The notes under the pieces: generated by a model
Seen by the model: only the letters and a program-made list of their open reading frames with translations
Database searches by the model: none
Told to the model about the DNA's origin: nothing
Source of the DNA: Nocardia amikacinitolerans NBRC 108937
GTDB lineage: Bacteria > Actinomycetota > Actinomycetes > Mycobacteriales > Mycobacteriaceae
DNA length: 64,000 nucleotides
Reading direction: 5' to 3'
NCBI RefSeq assembly: GCF_001612615.1
Contig: NZ_BDAU01000034.1
Location: 1-64,000 of the forward strand
Made by a program: the position numbers and the translations under genes
In this document: in pieces, positions 28,035 through 35,948 of the stretch
Position numbering within the stretch: position 1 is the first letter of the stretch
Layout of the letters: each line of letters opens with the position of its first letter

Positions 28035-29036
28035 CTACCAGGGCTCGTTGGAATTCAAGGCGACGAGCAATCGGCGGATGGCCGCGACCCGGCGCTCTTT
28101 TTCCGGCAGCGCGTCCAGCGCGCATTCCGGATCGGCGGGCGGGCCGAGGTGGGTGCAGCCGCGCGGGCAGTCCTCGATCGCCTCGGCCAGGTCGCTGAAG
28201 GCCAGGATGACGTCGTCCGGCGTGATGTGCGCGAGGCCGAAGGAGCGCACGCCCGGGGTGTCGATGACCCAGCCGCCGCCCGGCAACGACAGCGCGATGG
28301 ACTGGGTGGAGGTGTGCTTGCCCTTGCCGACGCCGGAGACCTCGCCGACCGCCCGATCCGCGTCCGGCACAAGGCGATTCACCAGGGTTGACTTGCCGAC
28401 GCCGGAGTGGCCGATGAACGCGGTGAGATGGTCGGTCAGCAGGTCGAGGGTCGGTTCGAGCGGATCGTCGATGCCGCCGTAGACGATGGTGAGATCGAGA
28501 TCGTCGAAGGCCGAGGCGAATTCGGAGTCGGCGGCCAGATCGTGCTTGGTCAGGCACAGAACCGGTTGCAGCCCACCGACATACGCGGCGACCATGCACC
28601 GCTCGACGAACCCGGTGCGCGGCGGCGGATCGGCCAGCGCCACCACGATGAACAGTTTCTCGGCGTTGCCGACCACGATCCGCTCGAAGGGATCGGTGTC
28701 GTCGGCGGTGCGGCGCAACACCGTTCGGCGATCGCCGACGCGCACGATGCGGGCCAGGGTGTCGGGCTTGCCGGACAGATCGCCGACGACGTCCACCTGG
28801 TCGCCGACCACGATCGGCGTGCGGCCCAGTTCCCGCGCCCGCATCGCCACGATCCGCCGTTCGGGGTCGCCGCCGAGCACGCAGCCCCAGCGGCCGCGGT
28901 CGACGGAGACCACCATCGCGGCCTCGGCGTCGTTGTGCTGCGGACGAGTCTTGGTGCGCGGGCGCGAACTTCGGCCAGGACGAACCCGCACATCGGATTC
29001 GTCGTAGCCCGCGGCGGAGCGACGTGGCCGGCTCAG
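28035..29036 (-). CDS. rsgA: Ribosome small subunit-dependent GTPase RsgA, possible CTG start
   Basis: 333 residues if translation starts at CTG 29036, 318 from GTG 28991. OB-fold about 45-110, then a circularly permuted GTPase: NKxD-type LTKHD (G4) before the P-loop GHSGVGKST (G1), then the DTPG (G3), and a zinc-binding C-terminus with CPRGCTHLGPPADPEC. It matures 30S subunits by checking the decoding centre. The CTG overlaps the aroA stop as CTGA and has GGAG 8 nt upstream, and the segment before the GTG (GYDESDV) is conserved in actinobacterial RsgA as I recall it. No ATG or GTG fits better, so the start deserves proteomic confirmation. Confidence 0.93.
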   Translation of the reverse strand: MSRPRRSAAGYDESDVRVRPGRSSRPRTKTRPQHNDAEAAMVVSVDRGRWGCVLGGDPERRIVAMRARELGRTPIVVGDQVDVVGDLSGKPDTLARIVRVGDRRTVLRRTADDTDPFERIVVGNAEKLFIVVALADPPPRTGFVERCMVAAYVGGLQPVLCLTKHDLAADSEFASAFDDLDLTIVYGGIDDPLEPTLDLLTDHLTAFIGHSGVGKSTLVNRLVPDADRAVGEVSGVGKGKHTSTQSIALSLPGGGWVIDTPGVRSFGLAHITPDDVILAFSDLAEAIEDCPRGCTHLGPPADPECALDALPEKERRVAAIRRLLVALNSNEPW

Positions 29037-30310
29037 TGTGCGGCTCCGTCGTTCAACATGTGCTCCCACAGGGACACGAAGTTCGGCAGCGTCTTGGCGG
29101 TGGTGCCGATGTCCTCGATCTCCACGCCGGGCACCCGCAGACCGAGGATCGCGCCCGCGGTGGCCATCCGGTGGTCGGCGTAGGAGTGCCATGCGCCGCC
29201 GTGCAGCGGCGTCGGCACGATCTCCAGCCCGTCCTCGGTCTCGCTGACCTTGCCGCCGAGGCGGTTGATCTCGGTGGACAGCGCGGCGAGTCGGTCGGTC
29301 TCGTGCCCGCGCAGGTGCGCGATGCCGCGCAGCAGGGACGGGGAATCGGCCAGCGCGGCCAGTGCGGCGACGGTCGGCGTCAGCTCGCCTACGTCGTGCA
29401 GGTCGATGTCGATGCCCGCCAGTCGTTCCGGGCCGCGCACGGTGAGTATGCCGTCGAAGACGCGCGCCTCCGCGCCCATGCGCACCAGGATCTCGCGGAT
29501 CACGTCGCCGGGCTGGGTGGTCAGGCGCGGCCAGTGCGGGATCTTCACCTCGCCGCCGGTGACCGCCGCGGCGGCCAGGAACGGCGTTGCGTTGGACAGA
29601 TCGGGCTCGACGTCCCAGTCCACGGCGCGGATCGGGCCGGGCTCGACGACCCAGGTCTGCGCCTTGCGGCTGTCCTCGGGCGCCTGCACGCGAACGTCGG
29701 CGCGGCGCAGCATCTCCACGGTCATCTCGATGTGCGGCATGGACGGCAGGGCCTTGCCGTCGTGGTGCACGGTCAGTCCCTGGTCGAAGCGCGCGGCCGA
29801 GAGCAGCAGCCCGGAGACGAACTGCGAGGAACCGGAGGCGTCGATGGTGACAGGGCCGCCGCGCAGCGCGCCCCTGCCGTGCACGGTGAACGGCAACGCG
29901 TCGCCGTCGATGTCGGCGCCGAGCCCGCGCAACGCGTCCAGGATGGTGCGCAGCGGACGCACCCTGGCCTGCGCGTCGCCGTCGAAGGCCACGTCGCCGG
30001 TCGCCAGCGCCGCCACCGGCGGCAGGAACCGCATCACGGTGCCCGCCAGTCCGCAGTCGACCGTGCCGCCGCCGAGCTTCGCCGGGGTGACGTGCAGCGT
30101 GTCCGCGTCACCGGAGATGCTCGTGCCGAGCGCCCGCAGGGCCGCGATCATCAGATCGGTGTCGCGGCTGCGCAGCGCCCCCGTGATCGTGGACGGCCCG
30201 TCGGCGAGCGCGGCGAGGATCAAGGCGCGATTGGTGATGGATTTGGATCCGGGCAGGGTGACGGTCGCGTGTACCGGGACATCGACGTGGGGCGCAGGCC
30301 AGAAAGTCAC
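29033..30310 (-). CDS. aroA: 3-phosphoshikimate 1-carboxyvinyltransferase (EPSP synthase)
   Basis: 425 residues from GTG 30310. It transfers enolpyruvyl from PEP to shikimate-3-phosphate, step six of the shikimate pathway. Visible motifs: LPGSKSITNRA near residue 19, AGTVMRFLPP near 95, SSQFVSGLLL near 165, GHETDRLAAL near 345 and DHRMATAGA near 390. The frame extends to 30433 but the family N-terminus is TFWPAPHVDVPV. An ATG at 30328 is the alternative start. It is coupled to rsgA and lies 126 bp downstream of the aldehyde dehydrogenase. Confidence 0.95.
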   Translation of the reverse strand: MTFWPAPHVDVPVHATVTLPGSKSITNRALILAALADGPSTITGALRSRDTDLMIAALRALGTSISGDADTLHVTPAKLGGGTVDCGLAGTVMRFLPPVAALATGDVAFDGDAQARVRPLRTILDALRGLGADIDGDALPFTVHGRGALRGGPVTIDASGSSQFVSGLLLSAARFDQGLTVHHDGKALPSMPHIEMTVEMLRRADVRVQAPEDSRKAQTWVVEPGPIRAVDWDVEPDLSNATPFLAAAAVTGGEVKIPHWPRLTTQPGDVIREILVRMGAEARVFDGILTVRGPERLAGIDIDLHDVGELTPTVAALAALADSPSLLRGIAHLRGHETDRLAALSTEINRLGGKVSETEDGLEIVPTPLHGGAWHSYADHRMATAGAILGLRVPGVEIEDIGTTAKTLPNFVSLWEHMLNDGAAH

Positions 30311-30436
30311 CAGTCCATCTTGGCCCATCGCGTCGCCGAACACACCGGCGGTCGCGAACTGCGGCCGAATTGGGTCGTACGGAACCGGCCCGCGTGGTAC
30401 GCGCGAACCGCAAGGCTCGCGCGCACCGAGCACTTC

Positions 30437-31945
30437 CTACTTGTGCCGCCCGTGCAGGAACGGAACCAGCTTGCGCAGCAGCTTCATCGTGGAATCGGTG
30501 CGGGTGTAGCTGAGCAGCGCCATGCCGGGAACCGTGAAGCGCTGCACCGCGATCGAATGCGGCCGCACGAACTCGCGCAGGCCCGGCTCGCCGTGGATGC
30601 GGCCGATGCCGGAGTCGCCCACACCGCCGAACGGCAGGCCGGGGATGGCGGCGAAGGCCAGCACCGAGTTCACCGAGGTGGCGCCGACGCGCAACCGCCG
30701 CGCGATGTCCAGGCCGTTCTTCTTCGAGTACACCGCCGAGGACAGGCCGTACTTGGACTTGTTGGCCAGTTCCACGGCCTCGTCGACGCCGTCGACGGTG
30801 CGGATGGTGACGGTCGGGCCGAAGGTCTCCTCGGCCACCGCCTCGGAGTCCTCGTCCACGTCGACGAGCACGACGGGCTCGATGAACGGACCCTTGATCG
30901 ACTCGGGCCCGCCGAGCACCGCGGTGCCGCCCTTCTTCAGCGCGTCCTCGATGTGCCTGCGCACGATGTCGATCTGGCTCGGCATGGTCATCGGGCCGTA
31001 GGCGGCCTTGTCGTCGGAGCCGGGCTTGATGTCGGACAGGATCCGCTTGACCTCGGCGACGAACTCCTCGCGCACCGAGCGGTCGACGTACACCCGCTCG
31101 ACGCCCGCGCAGGTCTGACCGCTGTTGGCGGTGGCGCCCCACGCCACCGCGTCGGCCGCGGCCTTGACGTCGGCGTCGCCAGCAACGATCACCGCGTCCT
31201 TGCCGCCGCACTCCAGCAGGACCGGGGTGAGGTTCTCGGCGGCCGCGGCCATGATGCGCTTGCCGGTGGCGGTGGAGCCGGTGAAGGCGATCTTGTCGAC
31301 GGCGGACTTCACCAGCGCCGCGCCGGTCGCGCCGTAGCCGTTGATGGTCTCGAAGACGCCCTCGGGCAGTTCGGGGTTGGCCTTCTTGAACGCGTCGGCG
31401 AGGAAATTGCCGATGCCCGTGGAGAATTCGCTCGGCTTGAACACCACGGTGTTGCCCGCGGCGAGTGCGTAGGCGATGGAGCCGTTCGGCGTGTAGACCG
31501 GGTAGTTCCACGGGCCGATGACGCCGATGACGCCCAGCGGCCGGTGCTCGAGGCGGGCCGCGAAGTTCGACATCAGCGCGCCCGGCGACACCTTCTTCGG
31601 CGAGAGCAGCTTCTTGGCGTTCTTGGCCGCCCATGCGATGTGCTCGAGCGCGAGCATGAGCTCGAGGAACGCGTCGTCGAGCGGCTTGCCGTTCTCCTTG
31701 TGGATGAGCTGGGTGAACTCCTCGGAGTCCGCGACCAGGCGGCTCGACCAGCGCAGCAGGTGCTTGCGGCGCTCGTCGAAGCTCATGGCGCCCCAGGTGG
31801 CGGCGGCGGTGCGGGCCTTGGCGACGGCCGCGCGCACCGCGTCCTCGTCGGCGATGGGGTAGGTGGCGATGACCTCGCCCGTGGCCGGATCGACAGACTT
31901 CAGCAGCGTGTCTGGCGCGGCGGGGGTGGTCTCGGTGGTTGTCAC
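30437..31945 (-). CDS. NAD(P)-dependent aldehyde dehydrogenase (succinate-semialdehyde-like)
   Basis: 502 residues. Active-site elements: the Asn in GPWNYPVYTPNG, general base Glu in LECGGKDAVI, catalytic Cys in GQTCAGVERVYV, and a C-terminal FGGVGDSGIGRIHGEPGLREF. The AGVERVYV context and the length fit the GabD2/coniferyl-aldehyde branch more than the classical retinal-type enzymes. The basic last 25 residues (LLRKLVPFLHGRHK) may associate with membranes. The natural aldehyde is unknown. It is transcribed toward aroA. Confidence 0.88.
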   Translation of the reverse strand: MTTTETTPAAPDTLLKSVDPATGEVIATYPIADEDAVRAAVAKARTAAATWGAMSFDERRKHLLRWSSRLVADSEEFTQLIHKENGKPLDDAFLELMLALEHIAWAAKNAKKLLSPKKVSPGALMSNFAARLEHRPLGVIGVIGPWNYPVYTPNGSIAYALAAGNTVVFKPSEFSTGIGNFLADAFKKANPELPEGVFETINGYGATGAALVKSAVDKIAFTGSTATGKRIMAAAAENLTPVLLECGGKDAVIVAGDADVKAAADAVAWGATANSGQTCAGVERVYVDRSVREEFVAEVKRILSDIKPGSDDKAAYGPMTMPSQIDIVRRHIEDALKKGGTAVLGGPESIKGPFIEPVVLVDVDEDSEAVAEETFGPTVTIRTVDGVDEAVELANKSKYGLSSAVYSKKNGLDIARRLRVGATSVNSVLAFAAIPGLPFGGVGDSGIGRIHGEPGLREFVRPHSIAVQRFTVPGMALLSYTRTDSTMKLLRKLVPFLHGRHK

Positions 31946-32116
31946 GTGGTGCTCTCCTCTTGCCTCTACGGTGGCCGGTCGGTGCGCGTGCCGGAGCGGA
32001 TGGGTGTGATGGCCGTCCCATCCGTTGAGAGAATGCTAGGTCAAAACTCTCACCAGGTCACCACTCAGTATCGATTGTCCACGAGCTTGTCGGTGCGAGG
32101 TGGGAGTATCGGAGAT

Positions 32117-32920
32117 ATGTGCGGACGATACGCGACGACGACGAACCCGGGAAGGCTCGCGGTCGAGCTCGACGCCATCGACGAGACCGGCAGCGAAAAC
32201 GATTCGCGCGCGGGCGGTTTCGAGAACTATAACGTGGCGCCGACGAATCGGGTGCTGACCGTGGTCGAGCGGCACGACCACGACAACCCCGACGACGATC
32301 CGAAGCTGCGCATCCGCCGGATGCGCTGGGGACTGATCCCGGTCTGGACGAAGGCGGCCGAGCCGGGCGTCCCGGCCAAGGGCAAACCGCTGTTCAACGC
32401 GCGCGCGGACAAGGCGGCGACCACACCCTCGTTCCGCGACGCCGTGAAATACCGGCGCTGCCTGGTGCCGATGGACGGCTGGTACGAGTGGCTGACCGAA
32501 CCCGATGCGGTCGGCGGCGGCAAGGGCAAGGCCGTCAAGCACCCGTATTTCATGGCCAACGCCGACGGCTCCCTGCTGTACATGGCGGGCCTGTGGTCGG
32601 TGTGGCGGGACCGTTCGGTGCGCGACAGCGAGCCGCTGCTGTCCTGCACCATCCTGACCACCGACGCGGTCGGCGACCTGACCCGCATCCACGACCGGAT
32701 GCCGCTGCCGATGCCGCGCGAGCACTGGGACGCCTGGCTCGATCCGGATCACCCGGCCCCAGCGGAGCTGCTGGCGACCCCGAGCGAGGAAACGGTGGCG
32801 GGCATCGTCGCGCGGCCGGTGTCACCGCTGGTGAACAGCGTCAAGAACAACGGGCCCGCACTGCTCGCCGAGGTGTCCGGCGCGGACACGGAAAAGGCCG
32901 GGCAGATCAGCCTGTTGTGA
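32117..32920 (+). CDS. SRAP-family abasic-site crosslinking protein (YedK/HMCES)
   Basis: 267 residues. It begins MCGRYA; after Met removal Cys2 becomes the catalytic residue that crosslinks covalently to abasic sites in single-stranded DNA. Asn in NYNVAPTNRV, MRWGLIPVW, FNARADKA, RRCLVPMDGWYEW (active Glu) and the RIHDRMP segment (catalytic His) are all intact. It shields abasic sites during replication. The ATG at 32117 is fixed because Cys must be residue 2; GGAG precedes it. No LexA box is visible in the 171-bp gap upstream. It corresponds to Rv3226c and is divergent from the aldehyde dehydrogenase. Confidence 0.95.
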   Translation: MCGRYATTTNPGRLAVELDAIDETGSENDSRAGGFENYNVAPTNRVLTVVERHDHDNPDDDPKLRIRRMRWGLIPVWTKAAEPGVPAKGKPLFNARADKAATTPSFRDAVKYRRCLVPMDGWYEWLTEPDAVGGGKGKAVKHPYFMANADGSLLYMAGLWSVWRDRSVRDSEPLLSCTILTTDAVGDLTRIHDRMPLPMPREHWDAWLDPDHPAPAELLATPSEETVAGIVARPVSPLVNSVKNNGPALLAEVSGADTEKAGQISLL

Positions 32921-32944
32921 TCGCCCGGCCGCCGAATCCGTCGC

Positions 32945-33298
32945 TCACATATCGCACTTCACCGCGTCGGTGGCGACGTTGAGCGTGCACTTGACGACCC
33001 CGCCGAGGAACTCGATGGCCTCGCCCGCGTTGCCGGTGAGCATGTCGATGACCTTGGTGGCGACGTCGCCGCCGTTCTGCTCCGCCTTCTCCGCGTGCTC
33101 CGCCGGTTCGTCCTTCTTCTCGTCCTCGTCGGTCTGCTCCTCGCCGCCGAAGTCGAAGGGATGGTCGACCTTGGTCACGGCCGGACCGCCAGGAGCGGCC
33201 GTCGCCTCCGGCGTCTCGAGCGCGGCGGCGCCCACTGTCAGCAGGGCGGCTCCGGCGAGAGCGACGGTGGCGGTGCGCAGACGGTGGTGCTGGGACAT
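32945..33298 (-). CDS. Small secreted acidic protein
   Basis: 117 residues. The N-terminus (SQHHRLRTATVALAGAALLT) is a Sec signal peptide with cleavage likely after ATAA near residue 35. The mature part is strongly acidic (GGEEQTDEDEKKDEPAEH) and ends with a small domain containing two Cys (VKCTLNVATDAVKCDM) that may form a disulfide. I recognise no family. It resembles the many small exported proteins of Nocardia in size and layout. It converges on the SRAP gene and stands alone. Confidence 0.7.
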   Translation of the reverse strand: MSQHHRLRTATVALAGAALLTVGAAALETPEATAAPGGPAVTKVDHPFDFGGEEQTDEDEKKDEPAEHAEKAEQNGGDVATKVIDMLTGNAGEAIEFLGGVVKCTLNVATDAVKCDM

Positions 33299-33616
33299 TT
33301 CGCATCACATCCTCGGGGTCGGACGAATCGGACCTTGTTCGGGTAACGCAGAAATCAGCGAGGCGCGAACCGGGTCGCGCAGAGACCAGTAACGCACAGA
33401 TCCGCGGTGATCCCGGCGGTTTCGCGCCGGTGTCGTCGGACTCGTCGCGGAAACGGGCGCGCCGCCGCGAACTCGCCGTCATCGGTGCCGTTGTCATCGG
33501 ACCAATCGCCGCGAACGAACGCGCTGCCGCGAACTCACCGAGCCGTCGTTGTCGTCGTGCCGTGGTTGGCTGCTGATGGTCCGACAGGGGACTCGCGAGC
33601 GGATCGCGCGCGGCCC
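33299..33616. other. 318-bp gap without a supported gene
   Basis: Contains the upstream region of the secreted-protein gene on the minus strand and the 3' flank of ybaK. Several G+C-rich frames cross it but all have Arg-rich shadow composition, and no repeat or terminator of note was found. Confidence 0.5.
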
Positions 33617-34108
33617 TCAGGCCGTGATCGACGCGGTCACCGCCCCGGCGACGCGCACCAGATCGACCGGAGCCAGCTCGATCTCCAACCCGCGCTTGCC
33701 CGCGCTGCACAGCATCCGATCCCAGCCGAGCGCCGAGTCGTCGATCACGGTCGGCAACCGCTTGCGCTGCCCGAGCGGGGAGATGCCGCCGAGCACGTAG
33801 CCGGTGGTGCGTTCGGCCTTGGTCTTGTCGGCCATGGTCGCCTTCGGCGCGCCGAGCGCCGCGGCGGCGGCCTTGAGCGACAGGGTGTTCGGCACCGGAA
33901 GCACCGCGACGGCGAGCGCGCCCGTGGACAGCTCGACGACCAGCGTCTTGAAGATCTGCGCCGCGCGCACTCCGAGTTCGGCGGCCAGCGCGTCGACGGC
34001 CTCGGCGCCGTAGGAGTCGGCGCGCGGATCGTGCGCGTAGGAGTGCACGCGGTGCGCGATACCGGCCTTGGTCAGGGTGCGGATCGCGGGAGTCGAGGCG
34101 CCTGCCAT
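33617..34108 (-). CDS. ybaK: Cys-tRNA(Pro)/Cys-tRNA(Cys) deacylase YbaK
   Basis: 163 residues from ATG 34108. YbaK/EbsC proteins hydrolyse Cys-tRNA(Pro), correcting prolyl-tRNA synthetase errors. Family features: TPAIRTLTKAGIAHRVHSY at the N-terminus, IFKTLVV near residue 53 with the catalytic Lys, VPNTLSLKAAA, and GYVLGGISPLGQRK, the G-x-x-G-G-x-SP-x-G loop. The frame runs upstream through sigH but only this part has the composition of a real gene. It is divergent from sigH, and its promoter would lie in 34109-34230. Confidence 0.92.
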   Translation of the reverse strand: MAGASTPAIRTLTKAGIAHRVHSYAHDPRADSYGAEAVDALAAELGVRAAQIFKTLVVELSTGALAVAVLPVPNTLSLKAAAAALGAPKATMADKTKAERTTGYVLGGISPLGQRKRLPTVIDDSALGWDRMLCSAGKRGLEIELAPVDLVRVAGAVTASITA

Positions 34109-34230
34109 GGGCGACACGATATCGGCGCGACAGGGCCGCGCCGCAACCCGATTTCCGCACCGGCCTCGTCGCAGGGGACCGCCGCGCCGCACGGTCCGGC
34201 CGCCCTGCCGCACCACATCGCCCACCCTGT

Positions 34231-34257
34231 GGGAACACAGCGTGCGGCGGGCATGTT
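34231..34257 (+). promoter_or_regulatory. SigH-type promoter in front of sigH
   Basis: GGGAAC at 34231-34236 and GTT at 34255-34257 are separated by 18 bp, matching the -35 GGAAC / -10 GTT signature of SigH/SigR-dependent promoters in actinobacteria. It is located about 185 bp before the short-form start and 41 bp before the in-frame ATG at 34298. It implies positive autoregulation of sigH under thiol or heat stress. Confidence 0.7.
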
Positions 34258-34441
34258 GCATGCGATACAGGCGCCGCGGCGCCGATCGAACAGCCCGATG
34301 GACGACGTGAAGGAGATGTCGGTGTCCGTACTGCTCGACGAACGTCCGGTGTGGACCGTCGCGTCGCCGACGGAAGCCGGTTTCCCCTCGGAGCTGGACT
34401 TGCCGGTAGATTTGGCAGGTACAGCTATCGAAGGGACAGGT

Positions 34442-35080
34442 GTGACGAGCGACGAAGGCGTGGTGCGCGACGACGGCGAGGTCGGCACCGCGGTCGGTGA
34501 AGCCGAGCTGGCGCAGCGATTCGAGCGGGACGCACTCCCGCTGCTCGACCAGCTCTACGGCGCGGCGCTGCGTATGACCAGGAACCCGGCCGATGCCGAG
34601 GACCTCGTGCAGGAGACCTACGTCAAGGCGTTCCAGGGGTTCAAGTCCTTCAAGGAGGGCACCAACCTGCGGGCCTGGCTGTACCGGATCCTGACGAACA
34701 CCTACATCAACTCCTACCGCAAGAAGCAGCGCCAGCCCGCGCAGTACCCGACCGACGAGATCACCGACTGGCAGCTCGCCGCGACGGCGGAGCACACCTC
34801 GACCGGTCTGCGCTCGGCCGAGGTCGAGGCGCTCGACGCGCTGCCGGACGACGACATCAAAGCCGCGCTGCAGGAGTTGCCCGAGGAGTTCCGCATGGCG
34901 GTGTACTACGCGGACGTCGAAGGGTTCCCGTACAAGGAGATCGCCGACATCATGGGCACTCCCATCGGTACGGTGATGTCCCGGCTGCACCGCGGCCGCA
35001 AGCAACTGAAGGGTTTGCTCGCCGACGTGGCGCGCGAACGGGGGTTCAACCGCAGCGAGCGCCAGGAGGTCAAGCAGTGA
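34442..35080 (+). CDS. sigH: RNA polymerase sigma factor SigH (SigR type)
   Basis: 212 residues from GTG 34442, which has AAGGGA 5 nt upstream and gives the same length as SigH of M. tuberculosis. ECF group: region 2 at RFERDALPLLDQLYGAALRMTRNPADAEDLVQET and WLYRILTNTYINSYRK, region 4 at LPEEFRMAVYYADVEGFPYKE and IGTVMSRLHRGRKQL. It directs the oxidative and heat stress regulon, including thioredoxins. In-frame ATGs at 34298 and 34316 would add 48 or 42 residues; an extended unstable isoform is known for SigR of Streptomyces coelicolor. The stop overlaps the rshA start, coupling factor and antifactor. Confidence 0.95.
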   Translation: MTSDEGVVRDDGEVGTAVGEAELAQRFERDALPLLDQLYGAALRMTRNPADAEDLVQETYVKAFQGFKSFKEGTNLRAWLYRILTNTYINSYRKKQRQPAQYPTDEITDWQLAATAEHTSTGLRSAEVEALDALPDDDIKAALQELPEEFRMAVYYADVEGFPYKEIADIMGTPIGTVMSRLHRGRKQLKGLLADVARERGFNRSERQEVKQ

Positions 35081-35358
35081 GTGTGGAGCGGGACCCCGAC
35101 ATGGAGCTCGACTGCACGGCGGTACTAGCCGACGTCTGGCTCATGCTGGACGGCGAATGCGACGACGCGACCCGCGCGCGTCTGCAGCATCACATGGATC
35201 ACTGCTCGCCGTGTATCGAGGCGTACGGCATCGAGGAGAAGATCAAGAGTCTGCTCAGCCGCAAGTGCGGCGGCGACAAGGCGCCGGATTCGTTGCGCGA
35301 CCGGCTGACCTTCGAGATCCACAAGTCGATGCGGGTGTACAAGGTCGAGGGCGAATAG
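35077..35358 (+). CDS. rshA: Anti-sigma factor RshA (zinc ZAS type)
   Basis: 93 residues from GTG 35077, overlapping sigH by 4 nt. The ZAS motif His39-x3-Cys43-x2-Cys46 (HMDHCSPC) binds zinc; a further Cys in SRKCGG and one in LDC complete the redox-sensitive set. RshA holds SigH inactive in reducing conditions and releases it on disulfide formation. The first 12 residues are acidic, and the C-terminus EIHKSMRVYKVEGE closely resembles mycobacterial RshA. Two hairpins follow. Confidence 0.95.
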   Translation: MSVERDPDMELDCTAVLADVWLMLDGECDDATRARLQHHMDHCSPCIEAYGIEEKIKSLLSRKCGGDKAPDSLRDRLTFEIHKSMRVYKVEGE

Positions 35359-35364
35359 ATTGCG

Positions 35365-35443
35365 CGGGCGGCGTTCTCACCGAACGCCGCCCGGAAACGA
35401 CTGAGCGGCACGCTCTTCCATTCGGAGGAGCGTGCCGCTCAGT
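35365..35443. terminator. Tandem hairpins between rshA and the bL37 gene
   Basis: Hairpin one pairs 35365-35376 with 35382-35393 (12 perfect bp, 5-nt loop). Hairpin two pairs 35400-35415 with 35428-35443 (16 perfect bp) and is followed by TGTTTGG on the plus strand. They separate converging genes and can end the sigH-rshA transcript and the bL37 transcript. Confidence 0.85.
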
Positions 35444-35462
35444 GTTTGGTCAGCGAACCGGC

Positions 35463-35537
35463 TCAGGCGTTGGGCCGCTTGCCGTGATTCGCGGCGTTGC
35501 CCTTGCGGCTGCGCTTCTTACGTCCACGCTTACCCAT
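35463..35537 (-). CDS. 50S ribosomal protein bL37 (24 residues)
   Basis: A 24-codon gene reading MGKRGRKKRSRKGNAANHGK and then RPNA. Such tiny Lys/Arg-rich proteins with an NHGKRPNA end occupy the same place beside rshA in Mycobacteriales and correspond to bL37, an actinobacterial ribosomal protein seen in structures of mycobacterial 50S subunits near the peptidyl-transferase end of 23S rRNA. It is too short for common gene-length cut-offs. GGAAGAGCCAGGAG precedes ATG 35537 with GGAG at workable spacing. The assignment rests on memory of the sequence pattern, and it is strong because nearly every residue fits. Confidence 0.88.
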   Translation of the reverse strand: MGKRGRKKRSRKGNAANHGKRPNA

Positions 35538-35713
35538 CGGTAGTCTCCTGGCTCTTCCCCGTCACCACGGGGAACACTTCTGATCGAACACATCTGATTG
35601 AAGGCCATTGTTCCACATGTGGTTGGCTGTACCTTCAGCGGATACAGGCGCGGTGCGGCGTCGCCGCCGGGCGACCGGCGGAGCCGCCCGAACAACCGAG
35701 TGAATGGGGTGTC

Positions 35714-35929
35714 ATGGCTGAGGAAGTGCGCGCGGAGATGGTGTCCACGGTGCTGACCGTCGAGGTGGCGGTCGGCGACCACGTCGACGTCGACCAGACG
35801 CTGATCCTGCTGGAGTCCATGAAGATGGAGATCCCGGTCATCACCGAGACCGGTGGCGAGGTGACCTCCATCGCGGTGGCGCCCGGCCAGGTGCTACAGC
35901 AGGGCGATCTCATCGCGGTCATTTCCTAG
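35714..35929 (+). CDS. Biotinyl/lipoyl attachment domain protein (TB7.3-like)
   Basis: 71 residues, a stand-alone biotinyl domain. The acceptor Lys lies in LLESMKMEIPV (SMKME, Lys42 approximately), typical of biotin carriers, with the GDHVDVDQTLILLE and GQVLQQGDLIAVI hammerhead strands on each side. In M. tuberculosis the homologue TB7.3 (Rv3221c) is biotinylated, but its partner carboxylase is uncertain. It is 19 bp before pdtaS and probably in one transcript with it. Confidence 0.92.
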   Translation: MAEEVRAEMVSTVLTVEVAVGDHVDVDQTLILLESMKMEIPVITETGGEVTSIAVAPGQVLQQGDLIAVIS

Positions 35930-35948
35930 GGCGAAGCGGTAGACCAAC

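Noticed and set aside
29024..32920. A 1298-codon plus-strand open frame
   Set aside because: Only its last part (32117 on) is a gene. The rest is antisense to rsgA, aroA and the aldehyde dehydrogenase, which have clear family motifs.
34298..34441. ATG 34298 as the main sigH start
   Set aside because: GTG 34442 has the better ribosome binding site and gives the family length; the longer form is kept as a finding.
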